Shown in pieces: positions 42,943 through 52,474 of a stretch of 52,474 nucleotides of DNA. The stretch is taken from positions 1 to 52,474 of the forward strand of contig JAQGDQ010001245.1 in assembly GCA_030141605.1 (NCBI GenBank). The letters run 5' to 3'. This DNA is from Tubiluchus corallicola. Taxonomy: Eukaryota; Priapulida; Priapulimorpha; Priapulimorphida; Tubiluchidae. The notes below the pieces were generated by a model. It did not search any database. It was not told the DNA's origin and was given only the letters and a program-made list of their open reading frames with translations. The position numbers were made by a program, and so were the translations under genes. Every line of letters begins with the position of its first letter. The stretch's first letter is position 1.

Positions 42943-43410
42943 GCCATTTTCCGTTCAAAATGAGCGACTTCAAGCATGAAATGATCGCAAGGTTAAATTG
43001 ATTTTACTAATTACACGAGATGCTTATCACAATTTCAATGCTGAAACTTTCTAACCTTTTCCAAATATTAAAATAAGCTCAGCTTCCCGAGAGACTTGGG
43101 AATTTGCTTTAAATAATGCCAGGCGCCAAAAAGCCTGCACAAAATCTGTCAACCTTTTCAGAAAACCTGCTCATGATGATGATGATGACGATGATGATGA
43201 CGATGATGAAGATGATGATGATGATGAAGGTGATGATGATGATGATGACTATGATGCTGACGATGATGGTGATGATGGTGATGATGGTGATAGTGATGAT
43301 GATGATGATGATTATGATGATGGTGGTGGTGATGATGATGATGATGATGATGATGATGACGACGATGATGATGATAATGATGATGATGACGACGACGATG
43401 ATGATTGTGA

Positions 43411-43444
<34 letters not shown>

Positions 43445-43478
43445 GGTGGTGATGATGATGATGATGATGATGATGATA
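42943..43478. repeat. Left arm of a 4.8-kb inverted pair, ending in (GAT)n
   Basis: gccattttccgttcaaaatgag, ttaaattgattttac, gatgcttatcacaatttc and ctgcacaaaatctgtcaacc are found in reverse at 47630-47757. Both arms run into a GAT/ATC microsatellite (43165-43478 here). The left arm has an extra ~90 bp (43038-43130). Confidence 0.82.
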
Positions 43479-43971
43479 TGCCTTTAAGATCAGGTGACTA
43501 AGCTAATTTCAGTTTCTAACTGAACCAACATGACTAAACCCTTCTAACCTATTACGCGATCTTCCCAGAATGCTTGGCTTTTCTTTTAACTCTTTCTACA
43601 AAAACTTTGAAGAAATGAAATTGAATGTTTTCTATTTTTGGTGAACTTTTTGCTAAATTGGTGGCAAAAGAACCAAAACTACGTTGTTGCTTTAATTACT
43701 GCTGTTAAATATTAACGGTCATCATATTAACAAAACATTGCAGGGTACGATCAAAATTCTCTAAAGCGTTTGAACAGCCAAATTAATGCCTCTTGCTAAA
43801 CGCATAATCGTGTTTATGCGTTTAAAAGATTGTGCCTTTAAAACTACTTTATAGTGTAATTAAAAAAGTTAATGGCACAGTGTGGCACAAAATGAAGGTA
43901 ATTTGGCAAATCGTATGAAAAAAATCTGTTACTACCGGTACGTATTTCTTACAACTTTTGAACTGCTGTAT
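43479..43971. other. No feature recognised
   Basis: Unique-looking AT-rich sequence inside the inverted pair. Confidence 0.5.
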
Positions 43972-43972
43972 T

Positions 43973-44005
<33 letters not shown>

Positions 44006-44233
44006 GGGCAGACAGACAAAGAAAGAGAGAAAGGAAGAAAGGAGACAGAGAGAGAGAAAGACAGAAAGAGTGAGAGAGAGGCAGGCAGAGAAAGAAAGAG
44101 AGAGCGCGAGGAAACAGAGAGAGAAAGAGAGAGAGAGAGACAGGGGGAGAGAGAGGGGGGTAGACAGAGAGAGAAAGAGAGAGAATGGAGACAGAGAGGG
44201 AGAGACGGAGAGAGAGTGAGTGAGAGAGGGGGG

Positions 44234-44272
<39 letters not shown>

Positions 44273-44448
44273 AAGGAGACACACAGAGAGAGAGATGGAG
44301 GAGAGAGGAGAGAGAGAGATAGAGAGGGGGAGGGAAAGGGAGATGTAAGAGAGCTTTACTACTGCTGCTACTACTGCTGCTGCTGCTGCTGATGCTGCTG
44401 CTGCTGCTACTTCTACTACTACTAGTATAACTACTACTACTAGTACTT

Positions 44449-44515
<67 letters not shown>

Positions 44516-44525
44516 CACTGCTACA
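43972..44525. repeat. (GA)n then (CTG/CTA)n microsatellites
   Basis: Imperfect GA tract 43972-44343, then CTG/CTA trinucleotides 44352-44525. Open frames on both strands (Arg/Glu, Leu/Ser, poly-Val) are artefacts. Confidence 0.95.
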
Positions 44526-44864
44526 ACCACTTCTTGTGGTGTATGTTTTCAAAATCATTAACAGCCAATATAACATGAAATTTCTTGGTAGAACAGTCAC
44601 ATTTTTGCGAACACAATAAAATCCTCCCCTATAAACTGAACATCAAAGGAAGCCGATTTGCTAGGCACATTATTTTCAGTTCACAGTGACATTGGAGTGT
44701 TCAGGCTTCATATAATAATAATCCTAAATCTCTGATCCGCTTAACTGCAATATGGGCAAATCTTGAAACCTGAAAGAGATAGATGTGCCAGCCAGTGAAA
44801 ATGAAAAATTTTATTGCTGTGCAGGCGTGTGGTCATTAGATCATTAAGTCATAATAAAAGGATC

Positions 44865-44865
<1 letters not shown>

Positions 44866-44933
<68 letters not shown>

Positions 44934-45455
44934 AAGAGAGAGAGACAGAGAGAGAGCGAAAGAGAGAGAGAGAGAGAGAGAGAAGAGAGAGAGGGGGAGG
45001 GAGGGGGAGAGAGTCATTGTCGTCGTCGTCGTCGTCATCATCATCATCATCGTCATTTTCCCATCATCTGTATTGTCTCCATAAATCGGGACATCTCATA
45101 TTGCAGCAATGATCATTGTTGTTGTCATTACTAACATCATCGTTATCAGAACTATCATCATCACCTCCACTACCACCACCACCACTGCGATCATCATTAT
45201 TGTCATCATCATCATCATCATCGTCATCCTCGTCGTCATCATCATCATCATTTTGCCATCATCTGTATTGTCTCCATAAATCGGGACATCTCATATTGCA
45301 GCAATGATTATGATTGTTGTTATTACTAACATCAAGTTATCATAACTATCATGATCATCATAACTATCATCATCATCACCTGCACTACCACCACCACTAC
45401 CACCACTGCCATCATCATTATTGTCATCATCATCATCATCATCATAACCGTCATC
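44866..45455. repeat. (GA)n and duplicated (CAT)n block
   Basis: GA tract 44866-45014; CAT/CGT tract from 45018. A ~190-bp unit (catctgtattgtctccataa...tcatattgcagcaatga) occurs at 45064 and 45255. 44526-44865 has nothing recognised. Confidence 0.9.
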
Positions 45456-45736
45456 CTCCATTTCGTTCCATATTTTTCTAGTTCTTTCTGCTTATCTCAG
45501 AACATTTCTTATCAACTCATCCGCACTGCACGTTTCCATCTCTACGAATCAGAACGTCTCTTAGACAAAAGTGAATCATCTAAACGAAAGTCCAAGGAGC
45601 CGTGCACACTTGACTGATCAAAAACGAACATTTCCGACGACAAATTACGTCACATCCGCCTGTAAATTAAGCAATTTGGCAGCAGGCAGCCTGCTTGCTC
45701 GATTAATTTACTGATAATAAGGCATTCGGTGAGCGA

Positions 45737-46440
<704 letters not shown>

Positions 46441-46589
46441 ACAGCGCCACCTGGTGCAGAAAACTGACACTTTATATTCGAAAATGTGTTTGGAAAAATG
46501 CAAAAAAGAAAAATATGAATCTGCGTAGAAAACGATATTTATCATTTTAATGTAATTTTGAGTAAATGTGTACATAATCTTAGATGTTA

Positions 46590-47010
46590 TGTTTTAAAGC
46601 AAAACCGGACCGTAGATCAAACAGCGTACTTTATAAAAATGTTGAAAGGCAATATACTATTTTTTTTCAAAAAATGCACTTACGTGAAGGAATTATTACC
46701 ACACAAACACAATTTCACGTTCGCGCCACTTGTTCTTCGCTGCTACGTGCATTTCGCCATTCGCTGGTTAGATTGGCACTAGCGGCTGCATTTCGGAAAT
46801 GCACAAAAAACAGGTGCTGTACCTCTTGGTTCGCACGTGTTAGTTTATGACGAACTGCACACGTTCGACAGCTCATGCAATTCACTTTGAAAATTTGAGT
46901 TTTTATCTTAAAACTTGCTTAGTTTTCATACAACACATTTCAGATGTGTCAGTTTGCGATGAACTCACGGCTACACAGTTCATAACATTTTGCTTTTTTT
47001 AATACTTTCC
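46590..47010. repeat. Dispersed repeat F copy, best left end
   Basis: aaagcaaaaccggaccgtag ... gacgaactgcacacgttcga; see copies at 24665 and 42250. Confidence 0.65.
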
Positions 47011-47244
47011 TAACAGTGTAATCTAAATAATCCCAGTGAATGGTACTATGGACCTTAATTACTACAAATAATTGCTAAAGTGTTTTATAAGCAAGTTGAG
47101 GTACCTGAATTAAGGACATAATTATAATTGACTTATTTGTATATATAGTCTTGTATATATATATAGTCTTATTTCATGATACATTGCAGAATTATTGGCC
47201 AGCAAATAGAGGCCTTACATGTATATATGTGTGTAAATTAAGAT

Positions 47245-47257
47245 TTGTCATCACCCC

Positions 47258-47340
<83 letters not shown>

Positions 47341-47387
47341 CCATCATCACCATCATCGTCATCTTCATCGTCACCATCATCATCATC

Positions 47388-47419
<32 letters not shown>

Positions 47420-47757
47420 CATCATCATCATTATCATCATAATCATCATCACCATCATCGTCATCCTCATCGTAATCGTCATCATCATCATCGTCGTCGT
47501 CATCATCATCGTCGTCGTCGCCGTCGTCGTTGTCGTCATCGCCATGATCCTCATCATCATGATCATCAACATCATCATCATTACCATCATCATCATCATC
47601 ATCATCATCACCATCATTATCTAGTTTTCTGAAAAGGTTGACAGATTTTGTGCAGGTATGAAATTGTGATAAGCATCTGGTGTAATTAGGTAAAATCAAT
47701 TTAAAGTCGTGATTGCTTTACGCTTGGGAGCGCTCATTTTAAACGAAAAATGGCATC
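47245..47757. repeat. Right arm of the 4.8-kb inverted pair, beginning with (ATC)n
   Basis: (ATC)n 47248-47620 followed by ttttctgaaaaggttgacag, atttcgtgcagg-like sequence and gtgataagcatctggtgtaa, the inverse of 42943-43165. Confidence 0.85.
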
Positions 47758-48605
47758 CGGTTTCCGTGCAATATAAACACATCCCACCAGCTAATTCAAA
47801 ATCTTTTTTCAAGCGAACTCTTTAAACTAAGTAACTCACCCGGTACCTACTCTATACTCGCAAGCTTACATGCGAAAGTCAACAAAAATCTGTAAATTAA
47901 TTATTTACACAATTAACGTTAATTACATGCACATTTTAAGGTGCAATCCTGCAGATTAAAACAATGTAATCACTTTAAATTTGATCACAATTTGATCGAA
48001 TGACTAATTTCTAGATAAACACAACATTAGAATAACGGCACTTCTAAGCAAATGCCTTCAGGGCATACACGCTGCCCAAGATCCGCCAGCTTACGTCATT
48101 TTTGAAATTTCGTCATTTCCGGGGTCAACGTTAGTTTGACGGGAGATCAAAAAATCTTTAAATTTCTTTTACATTTTTAAGCAAAGCATTCTGTGCGCGT
48201 ACTTTGTATTGTGATGTCGAAATTTTCAATTGTACGCTAAAATGCAATAAATGTTGTTCGAGGATTGTTCGTATGTTGGTTCTTCCTTCGTTAATCGTTA
48301 ATTCGTTAATTACAGCCCACGAAAATCGAAAAGCAGCAGCATCTTACGAAGCGAATTCATTTCACTTTTGCCCAAAATTTGCAAGGATAAAACCATTGAT
48401 TACTGAATTAGTGTCACTAAGGGTTGAAGCTAGATCCAATCCACCGCAGGCTTAGTAACAGTTACTACGCAAACGTGGAATGTCAACAATCTATTAATGA
48501 AATAAGCCTCTGATTGCTGACGGTGTCATATTAAATTTCTCTAATGGACTGTCTCCGTTTCCGAAATCAATTATCTGTGGCCTAGAGTGAAAAAATGAGA
48601 AAAAG
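47758..48605. other. No gene recognised
   Basis: ~850 bp of unique AT-rich sequence. An 83-codon open frame (48204-48455) has no similarity I recognise and no clear splice context. Confidence 0.5.
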
Positions 48606-48609
48606 AAAC

Positions 48610-49350
48610 ACTGCATTCACACTACAAATATTGCGTTCACATGGTGGAAACTAGCCAGTGTGTGGTTGCATTCACACTACAAATATTGCGTTCACATGGT
48701 GGAAACTAGCCAGTGTGTGGTTGCATTCACACTACAAATATTGCGTTCACATGGCAAAAACTAGCCAGTGTGCGGTTGCATTCACAATACAAATATTGCG
48801 TTCACATGGCAAAAACTAGCCAGTGTGCGGTTGCATTCACAATACAAATATTGCGTTCACATGGCAAAAACTAGCCGGTGTGCGGTTGCATTCACAATAC
48901 AAATATTGCATTCACATGGCAAAAACGAGCCAGTGTGTGGTTGCATGCACACTATAAATATTGCGTTCACATAGCCAAAACTAGCCAGTGTGCGGTTGCA
49001 TTCACAATACAAATATTGCGTTCACATGGCAAAAACTAGCCGGTGTGCGGTTGCATTCACAATACAAATATTGCATTCACATGGCAAAAACGAGCCAGTG
49101 TGTGGTTGCATGCACACTATAAATATTGCGTTCATACAGGAGAAATTAACCAGTGTGTGGCATCATTCACACTACAAAAATTGTGTTCACATTGTAGAAG
49201 CTAGCCGTTGCATTCACACTACAAATGTTGCGTTCGCATGGCAAAATCTAGCCAGTGTTGTGGCTGAATTTACACTGCAAATATTGCGTTCACATGGTCG
49301 AAACTAACCGTGTGTAGTTGCATTCACACTATAAATATTGCGTTCACATG
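48610..49350. repeat. 55-bp minisatellite, ~13 units
   Basis: ttgcattcacactacaaata-ttgcgttcacatggcaaaaa-ctagccagtgtgcgg; units start at 48613, 48668, 48723, 48778 and 48833, exactly 55 bp apart. Units become more diverged to the right. Confidence 0.95.
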
Positions 49351-49611
49351 GCGCTTACATTAGAGATCTAAACTTACAGCGCTCTTTCACTATGGGACGA
49401 AAGATGAAAGAAGCACTTGAACTCTTAATGGATTCAACACGGTGCATAATTACAGGGCTTCATTTTCTAAACCAAACAAGATGATGTTCGGTTCAGTTGC
49501 AAACATATTTGTTATTAATTCATTAAATCTCATTCATTCTTAAAATAAAATGATACAAAAGCCTGCATTTGCAGGGTAAGAGTACATAAATACATATATT
49601 TACATATATAT

Positions 49612-49822
49612 AATACATGTGTATGTATGTGTATGTGTATGTATGTATGTATGTATGTATGTATGTATGTATGTATGTATGTATGTATGTATGTATGTAT
49701 GTATGTATGTGTATGTGTATGTATGTATGTATGTATGTATGTATGTATGTATGTATGTATGTATGTATGTATGTATGTATGTATGTATGTATGTATGTAT
49801 GTATGTATGTATGTATGTGCGT
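49612..49822. repeat. (GTAT)n microsatellite
   Basis: About 50 tetranucleotides with two GTGTAT interruptions. Confidence 0.97.
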
Positions 49823-50139
49823 GTAATATGTATTGAGGCTCTCTTTATATATATTCTCTAACAGAATGACTATATTAATGAATACGATTTGAATTTTGAA
49901 GATTATTATCTGGGAATTTTGAAATAGTTGCAAAGACAGCTAAATTTTATACGGTTGTAAAGACAACTAAGGGGTAAACAATACAGGTGCTGAACCACGC
50001 CCTCACATGAAAGCTCCATAGGTCCGAATTTGTCTCGGCTCACATTCTGACCTTGGCCTTTTTCCTTTTGAAATAAAACACAGTGGGTTCCAGCTCTTGC
50101 CTAAACTTATCCCTTTGCCAAATTTGGTAATTACAATTT

Positions 50140-50157
50140 CGTCTCTCTCTCTCTCTC

Positions 50158-50205
<48 letters not shown>

Positions 50206-50252
50206 TCTCTCTTTTTCTCTCTCTCCCTTTTTTCTCTGTCTCTCTTTCTCTG

Positions 50253-50308
<56 letters not shown>
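50140..50308. repeat. (CT)n microsatellite
   Basis: Imperfect CT tract. Flanks 49823-50139 and 50309-50818 show no gene or repeat I recognise. Confidence 0.95.
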
Positions 50309-50310
<2 letters not shown>

Positions 50311-50818
50311 GCAGCAATAAAAAATGGCAGCGATCGTTCCGCTCAGTTGGCTTTCCGGGAAGTTCTGCGTGGCTTCCCTTTACCTTTCCCTCTACTGATG
50401 GTCTTTCAAGCCAACCGTGACACCGTGACTGAAGCTTGAAATGTAAATGCTGCATCATTTATCATCGGAATTGCGACTTTTATGGTTCATCCACGCATTG
50501 AATCTCGGCAGTTTCCCGACCAGAACTGAATCCGTTTTTTGTCCGACGAAAGCGTTTTACAGTGTCTGCCACTTAAGGCAGCAGAATTCACATAAATCTC
50601 ATTAAATCGCATCACGGTTCTCAACACTGTCTTGTCTGCGTTATAATTTATTTTTCTCAATTTGAATAATAAGTTTTTAAATTATCAACTTATCCCGCAG
50701 TGGATCAGACATGCAAATTGTTGAAACATTATAAAATAAGACAAACTAGACACTGGGAGGAGGACTGTTGTGGAGATCCATTAGAATTAAATGGAAAATT
50801 GTAGAACAATCTTCTTAT

Positions 50819-50823
50819 GTATG

Positions 50824-50854
<31 letters not shown>

Positions 50855-51022
50855 TGTATGTATGTATGTATGTATGTATGTATGTATGTATGTATGTATG
50901 TATGTATGTATGTATGTATGTATGTATGTATGTATGTATGTATGTATGTATGTATGTATGTATGTATGTATGTATGTATGTATGTATGTATGTATGCATG
51001 TATGTATGTATGTATGTAGTTT
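50819..51022. repeat. (GTAT)n microsatellite, nearly perfect
   Basis: About 50 units with one GCAT variant; no interruptions otherwise. Confidence 0.97.
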
Positions 51023-51464
51023 ATTGACTAAAACAAGTTACACGTATACACGAGGAACGAGGTAAATGCCACAATCGATACATTAATGATTTTAGTCCAA
51101 ATGTCACTTTACGTACATTTCCTACTCAAGGTTATAGCATTAAAACAGTGTTATGCATACAAGGTACATCAGCATAAAAGTTGCAAAATTTCCTGACATA
51201 TTATGTAACAATTAGTGTGCTCAAAGAAGTGAGTTAAATCAGCAAAGTTTACATTGTCGTAGTGGTTTCTAATAATTGATGTTAGTGGGCGTAGGTAATG
51301 AACTAGGTAAGGTTTTAGCTGGCTGTTAAAACTGTTACTATTACAACAGCATGGGCTGTAAGGCGGTGGCAAGTGTACGTTGTCTGGTACACTTAACCTT
51401 TGACCTTTTCACGACTATCAGCAACCGTTGGAACTGTATGTCAGAGGTAAAGTGTACCACAGCA

Positions 51465-51625
51465 ACTCTTGTAGTAAAACTTGTCAGCTTGTGTAGTTAT
51501 AGTCTATTCTTGCTGTAAATGTTTTTGTAAATAGTCTATAAAGTCTGTTGTGGTGAGGATCCTAAATCATGTTGTTCAAACTGTCTCATCCAATCCTATG
51601 ATAAATTATGTTTAAACTAAGGACT
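51465..51625 (+). mobile_element. Non-LTR retrotransposon 3'UTR copy
   Basis: cttgtagtaaaacttgtcag...ctcatccaatcctatgataa is the reverse complement of 4341-4483, which follows the LINE tail at 4564-4977. 51023-51464 may be further degenerate retroelement sequence; I could not confirm it. Confidence 0.85.
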
Positions 51626-51844
51626 GGTCCCGCTGCAGGTGTTTTCATTCCTCAGAACTGTATGGAATCGCACGAATAGCTGTTTGTCTTTGAAGATCTT
51701 ACTAGAATGTTTAACGAACTGCCAAAACGCTTCATTCAAAAGTGAACATATCAAGCCACGTCTGCTGTGTATTCACATGTTGCATCTTGATAGTCTTAAT
51801 TATTTTCTTATCGTTTACACTTTCCGTATCAAAGCAGTACACGT

Positions 51845-52460
51845 GGCATTTTTACTATTTCATTTTTTCTATGCAAGTTTACCTTTGCCATTTTACCTAC
51901 CTTTCAGGTTGTGCAATTTTTCCCTGTGCCATTTTTACCATGTCATTTTTTTCTGTGCCTGTTTACCTGAGCCATTTTACCTACCTTTCACGTTGCGCCA
52001 TTTTTCCCGTGCCATTTTTACCTACCTTTTAGGTTGTGAAATTTTTTCCTGTGCCATTTTTACCATTTCATTTTTTGTGCCAGTTTATTTGTGCCATTTT
52101 TACCCACCTTTCAGGATATGCCATTTTTTCTGTGCCATTTTTATCATGTCACTTTTTCTGTGCCAGTTTACCTGTGCCATTTTTATTTACCTTTCACTTT
52201 GTGCCATTTTTCCTGTGCCATTTTTACAATTTCATTTTTTTCAATGCCAGTTACCTTTGCCATTTTTACCTACCTTTCACGTTGTGCCATTTTTTCTTGC
52301 GCAATTTTTACCTACCTTTCAGGTTGTGCCATTTTTTTCTGTGCCATTTTTACCATGTCATTTTTCCTGTGCCAGTTTACCTGTGCCATTTTTACCTACC
52401 TTTCACTTTGTGCAATTTTTCCTGTGCCATTTTTACCATGTCATCTTTTCTGTGCGAGCT
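51845..52460. repeat. Degenerate T-rich minisatellite (gtgccatttttacc family)
   Basis: Built from the 14-20-bp modules gtgccatttttacctacctt, tcaggttgtgccatttttt and ctgtgccagtttacctgtg in higher-order units of ~100 bp. It stays open for ~200 codons (CHFYLP-rich) but is repetitive, so I do not call a gene. Confidence 0.8.
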
Positions 52461-52474
52461 TACCGGTGATAGTC

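Noticed and set aside
48610-49350. CRISPR-like regular repeats
   Set aside because: Contiguous 55-bp tandem units with no spacers; a minisatellite.
51639-52469. 276-residue CHF/LPF-rich frame, possibly a membrane protein
   Set aside because: Most of it is a T-rich minisatellite, the start lies in retrotransposon 3'UTR sequence, and the hydrophobicity simply reflects T content.

Overview
This is animal nuclear DNA, most likely from an invertebrate. The evidence is spliced genes with GT-AG introns and 0.2-2.6 kb introns, many short inverted-repeat transposons (hAT, pogo/Tc1-like and others), non-LTR retrotransposon tails, and long microsatellite and minisatellite tracts. I cannot name the phylum from this sequence alone. 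Nothing bacterial, viral or CRISPR-like was seen.

Positions 1-31975 hold, on the minus strand, the 5' two thirds of one gene that I identify with high confidence as ELP1 (IKBKAP), the scaffold subunit of the Elongator complex. I placed 20 coding exons from the ATG at 31975 to the exon ending at 922. Together they encode 898 codons, and every junction keeps frame. The remaining exons, roughly the last 350-400 residues, lie left of the window. Almost every intron carries transposon or satellite DNA. On the opposite strand in intron 14 there is an exon-like piece with a ubiquitin-specific protease histidine box.

The most striking feature is that ELP1 exon/intron boundaries have themselves become repeats. 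The exon 7 acceptor plus the first ~30 nt of exon 7 is the core of a ~72-bp satellite of about 15 copies. The exon 2 donor is present three times in ~165-bp steps. The exon 8 donor is duplicated in a 94-bp step together with the end of a retrotransposon. The exon 2 acceptor with flanking intron is copied 17 kb away in intron 13. A 55-bp satellite starts within ten bases of the exon 12 donor. Intron 3 uses a GC donor.

Positions 31976-37825 are the divergent intergenic region: transposons, a 29-bp minisatellite and a large (CCTTA)n tract. Positions 37826-39241 (plus strand) hold the last or only coding exon of an uncharacterised acidic/serine-rich protein with a short helical segment. From 39242 to the end I find no gene. 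This part has a foldback-type element whose two arms are 39-bp minisatellites in opposite orientation (40.6-42.15 kb), a 3.8-kb segment bounded by inverted repeats that each carry a (GAT)n tract, long (GA)n, (CAT)n and (GTAT)n arrays, a 55-bp minisatellite and a retrotransposon 3' end.
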